Shown here: positions 37,128 to 46,428 of the stretch, piece by piece | How positions within the stretch are numbered: the first letter of the stretch is position 1 | How the letters are laid out: every line of letters starts with the position of its first letter | NCBI GenBank assembly: GCA_946482325.1 | Contig: CAMLRA010000002.1 | Coordinates: forward strand, 1 to 64,000 | From: an uncultured Chromatiaceae bacterium | Lineage (GTDB): Bacteria; Pseudomonadota; Gammaproteobacteria; Enterobacterales; Alteromonadaceae | DNA length: 64,000 bases | Direction: 5' to 3' | Translations under genes and position numbers: made by a program | Notes under the pieces: generated by a model | Seen by the model: the letters and a program-made list of their open reading frames with translations, nothing else | Databases searched by the model: none | What the model was told of the DNA's origin: nothing

Positions 37128-38359
37128 TGTTGTTATTTCAGGATAAAACCGTGGTGTTGTTTGGCAGCGGCAGTCTGGCTGTTGAATGCTTGGCCTGGCT
37201 GCGTAGCCGGCACATCGCCGTGTCTGCTGTAGTGGATAATAACCCGGCCAAATGGCAGCAACAGCTTGATGGTATCGACATAGTGTCGCCATCAACGTTG
37301 ACTGAATGGCCGCAGCAACAGCTGTTGATAGTGGTCGCAAGCTCGTTTTACGCCGAGATTAAACCGCAACTACAAAGTTTACTGCTGCGCGAGTATCAGC
37401 ATTTTTTATCATTTGCCGACGCCGTGCGTTATGTCCGCGCGGCCGACGCCAGTCAGCACAGGCCAGAAATGACCACAGCACCGCTTGCCGTGTTTAATAT
37501 CGAACTGACCAATCAATGTCCGATGAAATGTGTGATGTGCGCGCGCACCGAAGGCATGACGCGCCGGCAGGGCCTGATGGATCTGGCGCTTTACACCGAT
37601 ATCATTGATCAGCTGGCAGCTGACAACCCGCAGTTCTACCAGGATAACCAGCTGTGGTTACACCATTTTGGTGAAAGTCTGCTGCACCCGCAGTTTGATA
37701 CTTTTATTCAGCTCGCCGCCGAACGACAGCTGCAGCCGGCATTGTCGCTGAATCCACTGTTACTGACGCCGGAGGTGACAGAACGATTGCTGCAGGCGCA
37801 GCCACACTTGTTGTATATCTCGCTGGATGGACACGACAACGAGTCATTTTACCGCATTCGCGGCGTGCGCAACGCTTACGACAAATCCCATGAACTTTTA
37901 CTGGCCTTTTTGCGGCGCAAGGTACAGCTGAACAGCAAAGTTAAAGTCGTGTTGTCGATGATTAACTTCGTCGAAAACACAGAAAGTATCGAAAAAATGC
38001 AGCAATACTGGCAGCAAATACCGGGTATCGACCAGTTTATGGCAAAAGGGTTTGTCAGCTGGAATGGCGATATTCAATCGATCAATCAATACGAGCAACA
38101 GCAAGGCCTGCCATACCGTGATTTTGTCAGCTGCCAAATTCCCTGGCGGACTATGACCATCACCTGGGACGGTGACGTGGTGCCTTGCTGTTACGATTAC
38201 GACAAAAAATATGTATTGGGTAATGCCGCCAGCCAAAGCCTGCGTGAGATTTGGAACGGCGCACCGATGCAACAATTGCGACGCGAATTTAATGCCAATC
38301 AGGTGCAAAATCCGCTGTGCCGTCACTGCACCAGTCTGCATCAAATCAACGAGGGCTAA
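37127..38359 (+). CDS. Radical SAM/SPASM protein with N-terminal Rossmann-like module
   Basis: 410 residues. Residues ~5-100 form the Rossmann-like unit (VVLFGSGSLAVECLAWLRSRHIAVSAVVDNNPAKW). The radical SAM core follows with NQCPMKCVMC (C-x3-C-x2-C, the [4Fe-4S] site) and HHFGESLLHP. A C-terminal SPASM segment has VPCCYDYDKK and PLCRHC for an auxiliary cluster. Such enzymes modify peptides, sugars or lipid heads. Coupled by TGATG to the preceding methyltransferase gene. Confidence 0.88.
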   Translation: MLLFQDKTVVLFGSGSLAVECLAWLRSRHIAVSAVVDNNPAKWQQQLDGIDIVSPSTLTEWPQQQLLIVVASSFYAEIKPQLQSLLLREYQHFLSFADAVRYVRAADASQHRPEMTTAPLAVFNIELTNQCPMKCVMCARTEGMTRRQGLMDLALYTDIIDQLAADNPQFYQDNQLWLHHFGESLLHPQFDTFIQLAAERQLQPALSLNPLLLTPEVTERLLQAQPHLLYISLDGHDNESFYRIRGVRNAYDKSHELLLAFLRRKVQLNSKVKVVLSMINFVENTESIEKMQQYWQQIPGIDQFMAKGFVSWNGDIQSINQYEQQQGLPYRDFVSCQIPWRTMTITWDGDVVPCCYDYDKKYVLGNAASQSLREIWNGAPMQQLRREFNANQVQNPLCRHCTSLHQINEG

Positions 38360-38361
38360 CG

Positions 38362-39066
38362 ATGATCACTGTGTACGAATACCCAAAATCCGGCGGCAGC
38401 TGGCTGGTGAATATTCTCGGTCATCTGCTTGGATTACCGCGCCGCGATATATATGTCCAATCTGGTTTTAATGCCTTTGCCATTTCGCAGCATCCCTGGT
38501 ATCTGGGGCTGGACGATCTGTCGATTCCATCGCAGGCGGTGGTGAAAAGCCATGAACCGCCACATTCAGCGCGAAATCTGCCCGGCCGGCGTATTCATCT
38601 GATCCGCGATGGCCGCGATGTAGTGGTTTCCAAATACTTTTTCGAGAAAGATTTTTGCGTCAACAACGGCCTGTACGCCTCTTTTGACGTGGATTTTACC
38701 GACTATGTGGCACGCACTGCCGCCGACTGGGCAGCCTATCTGGCTTTGTGGCAGGCAGAACATGATGTGATCGTGCTGCGTTACGAGGATGTGTTAGCAG
38801 CTCCGCAGCAGACTATCCACCAGCTGCTCGACCAACTGGCGTTGCCCGCAGTGTTAACAATAGAGGAAGCCCTGGCGCGCAGCTCAGTTCCGCGGATGCG
38901 CGAAGAGCTCGGCAAAGTGTTTGAAAGTAATACCTTTGTGCGTAAAGCCATCGCCGGCGACTGGCGCAATCATTTCAGCACCAGCGACCGGCGGGTTTTT
39001 CAGCAACATGGCGGTTTGATGCTACAACAGACCGGCTACGTCCAAGATGAACACTGGGCTAACTGA
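38362..39066 (+). CDS. PAPS-dependent sulfotransferase
   Basis: 234 residues. 5'-phosphosulfate loop YPKSGGSWLVN at 7-17, VVKSHEPPH, and 3'-phosphate motif HLIRDGRDVVVSKYFF match cytosolic-type sulfotransferases. It transfers sulfate from PAPS to a hydroxyl group, here presumably on the surface glycan. ATG with GAGGG at the right distance; the earlier in-frame ATG overlaps the radical SAM gene. Last gene of the plus-strand arm; it converges with a glycosyltransferase after 6 nt. Confidence 0.88.
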   Translation: MITVYEYPKSGGSWLVNILGHLLGLPRRDIYVQSGFNAFAISQHPWYLGLDDLSIPSQAVVKSHEPPHSARNLPGRRIHLIRDGRDVVVSKYFFEKDFCVNNGLYASFDVDFTDYVARTAADWAAYLALWQAEHDVIVLRYEDVLAAPQQTIHQLLDQLALPAVLTIEEALARSSVPRMREELGKVFESNTFVRKAIAGDWRNHFSTSDRRVFQQHGGLMLQQTGYVQDEHWAN

Positions 39067-39072
39067 TGGCGA

Positions 39073-40557
39073 TTAACAGGACAGCGTCTGAATTTTTTCC
39101 GGCGCTATTCCCAGCGTACCAGACAAATAAGCGCTGATTTGCGCTTCCCGCCCCAGCACACTGATCAGCACCAAATCGAATTCCAGTGCACTGAGTAGCT
39201 CAGGTGCATAAACGGTCCCGGCGGGGTCGTCAGCCTGACGCTGCCGCAGCTCGCTGCTTTGGTCCACCACCATACAAATCTGCGCGCCCGCTAAAGCCTG
39301 CACTATATCGCCAACTGTGCCAGCGCCGTACAGCGCGACCCGGCAGTCTGCCGGCCAACTGCGCACCAACCGCGACACGGCATAAAACTTAGCGGCAAAA
39401 TCAGGCGGCGGCGGTTCAGGCGCGACCGGTTGTGGCCACAGCGTCGGCCCCCAGCAGCGGCGTTTTGCCGCAAAATCGTCAAACAGGGCGCCGATGCCGG
39501 CAGCAAAATCAGCATCAGTCCAGCCCGCCAGCCGGGCTTTACCTCTGGCGATTTTTTGCTGCACCGTGACAGGGTCTTGCAGAATACTCAGTAGCTGCTG
39601 CACCAGACTGTCCGGCCTGGCCAAATCCATTAAATATGCCGCGTCACCGACCTGATCCCTGAGACCTGGTAAATCCGGATAACAGACCGGCACGCCATAA
39701 TGGAAAGCCTCCAACGGCGGGATATTGGTTGGACCAAAATAGGTCGGCATCACCAGCGCGCGGCTCTGCCGGTACAAAGAAGGAATGAGCGCATCGTCAG
39801 CAAAACCGAGATAATGGATTTGCTCCGCAATACCCAGCTGCTGTGCCAACTGCAGCACATGGCTTACATTGCCATAATCTTTGCCGCAGAACACCGCATC
39901 CAGTCGCACCCCATACTGTGTCTTCAGCAAGGCCAGAGCGGCAACAATATACACATGGTTTTTATGCGCCCAAAACTGCGCCGGATAAAACACAAAGTCG
40001 GCCTTGAGACCGAATTGCCGGCGGATATCGACAGTTTCGCTATCAAAAGTGTCAAGTCGGGGTAAAAATGGCAGAACGCGGATGCGTGGACGGTCCAATC
40101 CGTAGCGACGCTGAAGCTGAGCCGCGCTGTGGTCAGAATCGACAATCACCGCCACCGCCTGACTCAACGCCGGCCCGGCATAAAACTGTTCACGCCGGGC
40201 AAATTCACCATCAGAGCGAACCTCGGGAAATTCCGGGTAGTCGCGGTGGCACAAGTCCCATACCGTCAGCACATAAGGCAATTGCTGCAGCTGCAGGCAT
40301 AGCGGCGACGGGCTCAGGAAATACAGCAAATCGGCCTGAAAACGCTGTACCAGTTCGCGTTCAAAACTATCTGCCGGTAACAGATGCAACGTCAGACCAT
40401 GCCGGGCATAAGGTGCCTGCAGCGCCGGATTAAGACAAAACAGTTGCACCTGCCACTGCGCGGCAGCCGCCTGTGCCAGTAAAGCAGCAATTTTGACTTC
40501 ATACTGAAAGCCGCCGCCGGCCGCAGGTTCCATTGTTAATAAGACTGCGACTTTCAT
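39073..40557 (-). CDS. GT4-like glycosyltransferase with C-terminal Rossmann-like module
   Basis: 494 residues. GT-B fold: N-terminal acceptor half (LTMEPAAGGGFQYEVKIAAL), C-terminal GT4 domain with FYPAQFWAHKNH and PTYFGPTNIPPLEAFHYGVPVC (nucleotide-sugar site with E-x7-E). Beyond about residue 400 follows RVALYGAGTVGDIVQALAG and MVVDQSSELR, the same Rossmann-like module type as in the plus-strand arm. Its start overlaps the methyltransferase gene by 4 nt (ATGA). Confidence 0.85.
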   Translation of the reverse strand: MKVAVLLTMEPAAGGGFQYEVKIAALLAQAAAAQWQVQLFCLNPALQAPYARHGLTLHLLPADSFERELVQRFQADLLYFLSPSPLCLQLQQLPYVLTVWDLCHRDYPEFPEVRSDGEFARREQFYAGPALSQAVAVIVDSDHSAAQLQRRYGLDRPRIRVLPFLPRLDTFDSETVDIRRQFGLKADFVFYPAQFWAHKNHVYIVAALALLKTQYGVRLDAVFCGKDYGNVSHVLQLAQQLGIAEQIHYLGFADDALIPSLYRQSRALVMPTYFGPTNIPPLEAFHYGVPVCYPDLPGLRDQVGDAAYLMDLARPDSLVQQLLSILQDPVTVQQKIARGKARLAGWTDADFAAGIGALFDDFAAKRRCWGPTLWPQPVAPEPPPPDFAAKFYAVSRLVRSWPADCRVALYGAGTVGDIVQALAGAQICMVVDQSSELRQRQADDPAGTVYAPELLSALEFDLVLISVLGREAQISAYLSGTLGIAPEKIQTLSC

Positions 40558-41306
40558 CGTTGCAGCACCCGTACGGCATACCAGCTGGCAAAATCCGGTG
40601 CTTTGTCACTTTGCCAGGCCAGGCTGGCCACTGTGGTAAAGCCGTGTTGCTGCGCCAGCAAATCCAGTTCAGGGTCAAAGAAATAACGCATCAGATGCTG
40701 CTCCTGACAATGCTGGTGCTGTTGTTGTTGTTTGTCCTGAATAAAAATGTCGTACTGCACTTTCACCAGATTGTCGCGGGCGAGGCATTCCGGCTCGGCG
40801 ACACGCGTCACGTGCACCAGCTCATTTTCCAGCCGTTTGACCCTTACTACAGGCCGGTCCGTCAACACTGCCGGCCCATACCAGAAATCAAAAATAAACA
40901 GACCACCAGGTGCCAGATGCTGCGCCACTCCATTGAACACTGCATTGAGATCGGCCGCACTGGTCTGGTAAGACATCACATGAAACAGTGCGGTGACGAC
41001 ATCAAAGCGTTCGTCCAGCGCGAGAGCCCGGATGTCGCCCTGACTAAAAGTCAGCTGCCCGGGCCGCGTTCTGGCGTGGGCCAGCGCCAGCATACCGCTG
41101 CTGCGGTCCACGCCGTGTACACGCAAGCCCTGCGCCGCAAAACATTGCGCATGTTTACCGGTGCCACAACCCAAATCCAACAGGCTCTGTGCCTGCGGAT
41201 GGTATTGCCGGATAAGCATGGCAACATAATCTGCCTCAGTCTGATAGTCTTTGTCGCGGTAGAGCAAGTCGTAATACAACGCGTATAAATCAGCAAAAGG
41301 TTTCAT
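40554..41306 (-). CDS. Class I SAM-dependent methyltransferase
   Basis: 250 residues with SAM motifs LLDLGCGTGKHAQCFAAQG (motif I), VHGVDRSSGML, FSQGDIRAL and DVVTALFHVMSY. The start MKPFADLYALYYDLLYRDKDY is typical of sugar-modifying methyltransferases of the TylM1/DesVI type that methylate amino groups of deoxyamino sugars. Together with the DegT aminotransferase encoded just upstream it may build an N-methylated or dimethylated amino sugar; this is inference. 4-nt overlaps on both sides show tight coupling. Confidence 0.85.
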   Translation of the reverse strand: MKPFADLYALYYDLLYRDKDYQTEADYVAMLIRQYHPQAQSLLDLGCGTGKHAQCFAAQGLRVHGVDRSSGMLALAHARTRPGQLTFSQGDIRALALDERFDVVTALFHVMSYQTSAADLNAVFNGVAQHLAPGGLFIFDFWYGPAVLTDRPVVRVKRLENELVHVTRVAEPECLARDNLVKVQYDIFIQDKQQQQHQHCQEQHLMRYFFDPELDLLAQQHGFTTVASLAWQSDKAPDFASWYAVRVLQR

Positions 41307-42418
41307 CTCAGCAACTCCGCTAAAACAGTGGCGACTTGTTGTTGCTCCGCCGCAGTGATGCCGGCACCGGACGGTAGATACAGACCACGCGCATACAGCC
41401 ATTCAGCATGAGGCAGCTGCTGTCCGCGAGCCCAGTCCTCGCCGGCAAAAACCGGCTGCAGATGCAGCGGATAAAAAAACGGCCGGCTGCCAATACCACG
41501 CTCTGCGAGGGCTGCCATTAGTTCCGGTACTGATAACTTCACTTCATCCTGTAGCGTCAGCGTAAAAACCCAATAAATATTTTGGCAATAATCAGTCCCG
41601 GTGAGCGGTAAAGTCACGCCGGGCAAGTCAGCCAGCAACTGCTGATAACGCGCCCCCATCTGCCGTTTCAGCGCGACTACTGTCGACAGATTCTCCAGCT
41701 GCGCCACACCAAGCGCCGCCTGCAGATTGGTCATCCGGTAGTTCCAACCCAGTTCTTCGTGGATAAAACGCCGTGCCGGGTCCGGTGAAAACGCCAGATT
41801 GCGCAGCGACCGGCAGCGCTCAGCCAGTTGCGGGTCATTGGTCAGTACCATACCGCCTTCACCGGTCGTGACCTGTTTATTGGCATAAAAACTAAACACA
41901 CTGATATCGCCAAAACTGCCGCAAGGGGCGCCGCGATAGTGCTGGCCCAGCACTTCGGCCGCATCTTCAATCACTTTGAGCTGATAGCGCTGTGCCAGCG
42001 CCAAGATGGGGTCCAGGTCCACACAAAGACCATACAAATGCACCAGCAGGATGGCCTTGGTTTTTGTGGTGATTTTGGCTGCAACATCAGCAGCCTGCAT
42101 ATTAAAAGTACGCGGACAACTGTCGACCAGCACAGGCCGTAAGCCCTGCAGTACCAAAGCACGGACACAGGAGATAATGGTAAATGCCGGTAGAATGACT
42201 TCATCGCCCGGCTGTAAGCCCAGGGCCCGCACCGCCAAATCAAGCGCGGCAGTGCCATTGGCACAGGCAACCCCATATTGCCGCTGTACTGTGCTGGCCA
42301 TCGCCTGTTCAAAACGCGTGACAAAAGGCCCGTCGGAGCTGACCCAACCAGAATCGATACATTCGGCCAGATACTGTTTTTCATTGCCGGCCAGATAAGG
42401 TGTACTGACCGGGATCAT
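41303..42418 (-). CDS. DegT/DnrJ/EryC1/StrS-family sugar aminotransferase
   Basis: 371 residues; PLP-dependent fold I. Key pieces: GWVSSDGPFVTRFEQAM, ANGTAALDLAVRALGLQPGDEVILPAFT, EDAAEVLGQHYRG, FSFYANKQVTTGEGGM (PLP Lys) and LGWNYRMTNLQAALG. It aminates a 3- or 4-keto nucleotide sugar. Its partner genes (cupin isomerase upstream, methyltransferase downstream) overlap by 4 nt each. Confidence 0.93.
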   Translation of the reverse strand: MIPVSTPYLAGNEKQYLAECIDSGWVSSDGPFVTRFEQAMASTVQRQYGVACANGTAALDLAVRALGLQPGDEVILPAFTIISCVRALVLQGLRPVLVDSCPRTFNMQAADVAAKITTKTKAILLVHLYGLCVDLDPILALAQRYQLKVIEDAAEVLGQHYRGAPCGSFGDISVFSFYANKQVTTGEGGMVLTNDPQLAERCRSLRNLAFSPDPARRFIHEELGWNYRMTNLQAALGVAQLENLSTVVALKRQMGARYQQLLADLPGVTLPLTGTDYCQNIYWVFTLTLQDEVKLSVPELMAALAERGIGSRPFFYPLHLQPVFAGEDWARGQQLPHAEWLYARGLYLPSGAGITAAEQQQVATVLAELLR

Positions 42419-42843
42419 CGCAGTACCACCTGGTCTGGCGCTACCGCCGCAAAACGAACCTTGTCGCCATCGCCGGCATAAGGGCCTTGTTTGACTTCAA
42501 TGATTTCACTGTCTGCCAACATGTAAAAACCATGACCACCGTGTGCCAGCAGGATCACATCACCAGTCTGCAAAATGGTGCTTTCCTGATAAACCCGCTG
42601 CTGGTCATAAAAATCGACCCGCACTGTACCGGATTTAATCCACAACACTTCCTGGGTATAGATCACTTCGCGTTTGACTTGTTGGTGCACGTGCGGCTCT
42701 ATTTGGTAGCCCTGTGGCCTTTTCATGTACGCCAGCTGTTGACTGAAATCATCCGGCGTAAAAAACTCAATGCCATCACGCTGGAAATCCCGCCGGATCA
42801 CCAAAGCAGCTAACTGATTTTCATAGATAAATTGTTCAATCAT
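42415..42843 (-). CDS. Cupin protein, WxcM/FdtA-like
   Basis: 142 residues: one cupin barrel with EPHVHQQVKREVIYTQEVLWIKSG (His-x-His plus Glu metal-type residues) and GDVILLAHGGHGFYML. Similar single-cupin proteins occur in sugar-nucleotide clusters as ketoisomerases or epimerases, or without known activity. Start taken at MIEQFIYEN; an earlier ATG 11 codons upstream is in frame. First gene of the four-gene minus-strand glycan arm. Confidence 0.72.
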   Translation of the reverse strand: MIEQFIYENQLAALVIRRDFQRDGIEFFTPDDFSQQLAYMKRPQGYQIEPHVHQQVKREVIYTQEVLWIKSGTVRVDFYDQQRVYQESTILQTGDVILLAHGGHGFYMLADSEIIEVKQGPYAGDGDKVRFAAVAPDQVVLR

Positions 42844-43017
42844 CGCGGTACTGTGCCCTGCGCTGCCGTGGAACATCCATTAAGCAGCAATATAAATGAT
42901 TCTGCCATGGCAACGAAACCACAAAACCAGAGTTTTGCCGCGTGCTGGTAAATAGTCTGGCGGTTACGCAGGCCCCCCCGGCTTTTTGCCGTGCCGGGAT
43001 GGCTAAAACGGCGAAAG

Positions 43018-43902
43018 TCATGAACAGCTCTCAATCGACAATAATCTGCGTCTTAACCATAAAGCTGCCGGACCAACTGTTTTGCCGCGATGTTGCCAAA
43101 GCTCAAGCTGCACAGGCAGCATCTGCGTACCTGCATCCTGAACCGTCAGCACTTTAATGCAGCCTTGCACACGGCGAGCTTCGAGTATATGTGCCGGCAA
43201 CCAGGCCCAACCAATACCTTGCTCAACCAGAGCCAACACTGCGATATCCCCCTCCAGCCACCAGACTTGACCCGACAAACGTCCCCGTTGCTTTTCTGCA
43301 CCGGTGCCGCGACCCGCAACCATCAGTTGGCGGTATTGCTGCAAGTCTGCCTGCGTGACGATATCAGCTTGCGCCAGCGGATGTTGTGCCGACACTGCCG
43401 CGACAAAGTGCAACTGCTGCAGTGGCCAGCGCAGAAATTGCGCTGAAGGTGACTGTGGCTGAAAACAGATGCCCAAATCGGCTGCGCCGTCGGCTAACAA
43501 CTGGGTTAAATCCTCCAGCAAAGGAAACATCACCTGTACTTCCAGTTTTGGAAATGTCTGTGCCAGCTCCGCCAAAATCGGTGCTAACCAGGGCAGTTGC
43601 CCTTCATCATCAACGGCCAGACGTAAATTGGTTTCGGTGCCGGCTGCCAAATCAACAGCCAGCTCTTTGAGTTGATTGCATTGCATATGCACGAGCTTTG
43701 CCTGCTGAAGGATCTGCTCACCTGCGTCGGTGAGTTTGGGGTAGCGGCCAGTACGGTCAAACAGTTGCAGATTTAAATCAATTTCCAGATCACTGATGGC
43801 AGTACTGACTGCAGACTGCGCTTTACCAAGTTTGCGGGCCGCCGCGGAGAATGAGCCGGTGCTGACCACCGCTAACAGCGTTTCGAGTTGTTGCAGATTC
43901 AT
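43018..43902 (-). CDS. LysR-family transcriptional regulator
   Basis: 294 residues: N-terminal winged helix MNLQQLETLLAVVSTGSFSAAARKLGKAQSAVSTAISDLE and a substrate-binding domain. Divergent from the PACE efflux gene, an arrangement like aceR/aceI of Acinetobacter, where the LysR protein senses the biocide or polyamine substrate. Operator-like repeats lie between the two genes. Confidence 0.92.
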   Translation of the reverse strand: MNLQQLETLLAVVSTGSFSAAARKLGKAQSAVSTAISDLEIDLNLQLFDRTGRYPKLTDAGEQILQQAKLVHMQCNQLKELAVDLAAGTETNLRLAVDDEGQLPWLAPILAELAQTFPKLEVQVMFPLLEDLTQLLADGAADLGICFQPQSPSAQFLRWPLQQLHFVAAVSAQHPLAQADIVTQADLQQYRQLMVAGRGTGAEKQRGRLSGQVWWLEGDIAVLALVEQGIGWAWLPAHILEARRVQGCIKVLTVQDAGTQMLPVQLELWQHRGKTVGPAALWLRRRLLSIESCS

Positions 43903-43957
43903 GTATCTCTTTTTTAGATGCTATCTAACTTAGTAATCTGGATATTAGCAGATACAT
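43901..43957. promoter_or_regulatory. LysR-type control region between the LysR and PACE genes
   Basis: Outer inverted repeat ATGTATCT (43901-43908) and AGATACAT (43950-43957), inner AGAT-GCT-ATCT (43916-43926). Such spaced dyads suit a LysR tetramer that bends the divergent promoter. The first arm overlaps the LysR start codon. Confidence 0.5.
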
Positions 43958-43988
43958 TAGCCTCATCATTGTTTAGTGGAGTCCTTTG

Positions 43989-44447
43989 ATGAATCAATCA
44001 TCTGAACAAAAGACAGTTAACACTGGCCGTTCCACCAGCGACCGGATTCGCATGGCGATAGGTTTTGAAGTGATTGGCCTATTGCTGCTGATCCCAATCG
44101 GCAGCCTGCTTCTGAATAAATCAGCCGCAGAACTTGGCTGGCTCGCCGTGCTGATGTCGTTGCTGGCAACCTGGTGGAATTATCAGTTTAATCAGCTATT
44201 TGACCGGTATTACCTGGCTCCGCGCGGCAGAACCTATAAAACTCAGCCCGAGCGGATTGGTCATGCGGTGGGGTTCGAAGGCGGTCTGCTCATCGCCATT
44301 TTGCCTTTGACCGCATGGTATCTGCAGATATCCTTGTTTGATGCGCTGTTACTCGACCTGGGATTTATGCTGTTTTATCTGGTGTATGGCTACTGCTATC
44401 ACTGGTTATACGACGTGCTGTTTCCGCCCGCAGCGGCTTTGCCTTAG
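43989..44447 (+). CDS. PACE-family efflux transporter (AceI-like)
   Basis: 152 residues with four membrane helices arranged as two bacterial transmembrane pairs: RIRMAIGFEVIGLLLLIPIGSLLL and WWNYQFNQLFDRYY, then ERIGHAVGFEGGLLIAILPLTAWY and MLFYLVYGYCYHWLYDVLFP. This duplicated RxxHxxxFE/(W)NxxFD pattern defines PACE proteins, proton-coupled exporters of chlorhexidine-like biocides and short diamines such as cadaverine. In repeat 1 the usual RxxHA reads RIRMA, so the His is replaced by Met; worth testing. ATG after GGAG. Confidence 0.88.
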   Translation: MNQSSEQKTVNTGRSTSDRIRMAIGFEVIGLLLLIPIGSLLLNKSAAELGWLAVLMSLLATWWNYQFNQLFDRYYLAPRGRTYKTQPERIGHAVGFEGGLLIAILPLTAWYLQISLFDALLLDLGFMLFYLVYGYCYHWLYDVLFPPAAALP

Positions 44448-44544
44448 TCAGACCTGGCCTTGATATCGACCTGTCCCACAGGTTACAGCGGACAACTCCT
44501 TCAGTAACAGCTGATGTTTGTATTTTCACTGTCCAATAAATAAA

Positions 44545-44568
44545 AAGGCTCCGGTGTTGCGGAGCCTT
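44545..44568. terminator. Terminator downstream of glmS
   Basis: AAGGCTCCG, loop, CGGAGCCTT; on the minus strand the second arm is followed by a T-run. It lies 28 nt after the glmS stop, and may also end the PACE transcript from the other side. Confidence 0.88.
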
Positions 44569-44596
44569 CTTTGATAACTGATTTTAAATCAACAAC

Positions 44597-46426
44597 TTAC
44601 TCTACAGTCACCGATTTCGCCAGATTGCGTGGCTGGTCGACGTCTGTGCCTTTGATGATGGCGACGTAGTAGCTCAGCAGTTGCAGCGGGATGGTGTAGA
44701 TGATTGGTGCGATCAGCGGGTGGACGTGTGGCACGTTTAACACGCGCTGAGTGGCGTCCGATTTAAAGTGCGCGTTGACGTCGGCAAATACGTACAGGAT
44801 ACCGCCGCGGGCGCGCACTTCTTCGACGTTGGACTGCAGTTTTTCCAGCAGTTCGTTGTTGGGTGCTACCACGATGATTGGCATTTGCGCGTCAATCAGT
44901 GCCAGCGGGCCATGTTTCAGCTCACCTGCAGCGTAGGCTTCGGCGTGGATGTAAGAGATCTCTTTGAGCTTCAGTGCACCTTCCATCGCGATTGGGTACT
45001 GATCGCCACGACCTAAGAACAGCGAGTGGTGTTTGTCCGCAAACTCTTCCGCCAGCTGTTCGATTTTGCCGGCTAAAGTCAGAGTTTCTTCCAGCTTGGC
45101 TGGCAGCGATTTCAGCGCTTCCACCATGTCTTTTTGCGCGGCAGCAGTCAGGCCGTTGTATTTACCCACTGCCAGCGTCAGCATGGCTAAACCAACCAGC
45201 TGCGTGGTGAAGGCTTTGGTGGATGCTACCCCAATTTCAGCACCGGCGCGGGTCATAAAGGCCAAATCCGATTCACGCACCAGCGAAGAACCGGCCACGT
45301 TACAAATCGTCAGGCTGCCCAGGTAACCGGCTTCTTTCGCCAGACGCAGTGCGGCTAAAGTGTCCGCCGTTTCGCCGGACTGGGAGATGCTGACCAGTAA
45401 CGAACCTGGCTGCACAAAGGATTTGCGGTAACGGAATTCAGAAGCGATTTCAACGTTACAGGAAATGCCGCCCAAAGATTCCAGCCAGTAACGCGCAACC
45501 ATACCGGAGTGATAAGAAGTACCACAGGCCACGATTTGGATGTGTTTCACTTTCTTAAACAGCTCAGCGGCGCCGTTACCAAAAGTCTCATCCAACACGG
45601 AATCAGAACCCAAACGGCCTTCCAGCGTATTCATGATGGCGTGCGGCTGTTCGTAGATTTCTTTGAGCATAAAGTGGCGGTACTGGCCTTTGTCGCCGGC
45701 GTCGTAGCTGACGTTCGACTCAGTGACAGCGCGTTCTACTTTGTTGCCGTGTTTGTCATAGACAGTGACATCAAAACGGGTAATTTCCGCCACGTCGCCT
45801 TCTTCCAGGAACATAAAACGGCGGGTCACCGGTAATAAAGCCAGCTGGTCAGAAGCGATAAAGTTTTCACCGATGCCCAGACCAATCACCAGCGGGCTGC
45901 CTGAACGCGCAACGACTAAATGCGACGGGTCAGTTTTGTCCATCAGCACTGTGCCGTAAGCACCGCTGAACTGCTTCACGGCTTTTTGTACTGCGGCCAG
46001 TAATGAGCCTGCGGTTTTGAATTCTTCTTCGACTAAGTGCGCGATAACTTCAGTGTCAGTGTCAGAGTTAAACACATACCCTTTGCTTTTCAGCATCTCA
46101 CGCAGCGGGCCGTGGTTTTCGATGATGCCGTTGTGTACGACGGAGATTTTGTCAGACACGTGTGGATGCGCGTTGCGCTCAGAAGGTTCGCCGTGCGTCG
46201 CCCAGCGCGTGTGCGCGATGCCGGTGCCGCCGACTGTTGGATTTAACTTCACTGCGTCAGACAGTTCTTTGACTTTGCCTAAACGGCGGATGCGCTGCAG
46301 CTCACCGGTTGGGCTCACCACGGCAACGCCGGCTGAGTCATAACCGCGGTATTCCAGACGACGCAAACCTTCGACCAGAATGTCGACGACGTCACGTTGC
46401 GCTACTGCGCCTACTATTCCACACAT
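44597..46426 (-). CDS. glmS: Glutamine-fructose-6-phosphate aminotransferase (isomerizing)
   Basis: 609 residues. Glutaminase domain begins [10 protein letters not shown] with Cys2 as nucleophile (after Met removal); then two SIS domains ([35 protein letters not shown]) and the C-terminal [13 protein letters not shown]. It makes glucosamine-6-phosphate from fructose-6-phosphate and glutamine, the first step to UDP-GlcNAc for peptidoglycan and LPS. It follows the DeoR gene after 2 nt, so both share a transcript. Confidence 0.98.
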   Translation of the reverse strand: MCGIVGAVAQRDVVDILVEGLRRLEYRGYDSAGVAVVSPTGELQRIRRLGKVKELSDAVKLNPTVGGTGIAHTRWATHGEPSERNAHPHVSDKISVVHNGIIENHGPLREMLKSKGYVFNSDTDTEVIAHLVEEEFKTAGSLLAAVQKAVKQFSGAYGTVLMDKTDPSHLVVARSGSPLVIGLGIGENFIASDQLALLPVTRRFMFLEEGDVAEITRFDVTVYDKHGNKVERAVTESNVSYDAGDKGQYRHFMLKEIYEQPHAIMNTLEGRLGSDSVLDETFGNGAAELFKKVKHIQIVACGTSYHSGMVARYWLESLGGISCNVEIASEFRYRKSFVQPGSLLVSISQSGETADTLAALRLAKEAGYLGSLTICNVAGSSLVRESDLAFMTRAGAEIGVASTKAFTTQLVGLAMLTLAVGKYNGLTAAAQKDMVEALKSLPAKLEETLTLAGKIEQLAEEFADKHHSLFLGRGDQYPIAMEGALKLKEISYIHAEAYAAGELKHGPLALIDAQMPIIVVAPNNELLEKLQSNVEEVRARGGILYVFADVNAHFKSDATQRVLNVPHVHPLIAPIIYTIPLQLLSYYVAIIKGTDVDQPRNLAKSVTVE

Positions 46427-46428
46427 AT

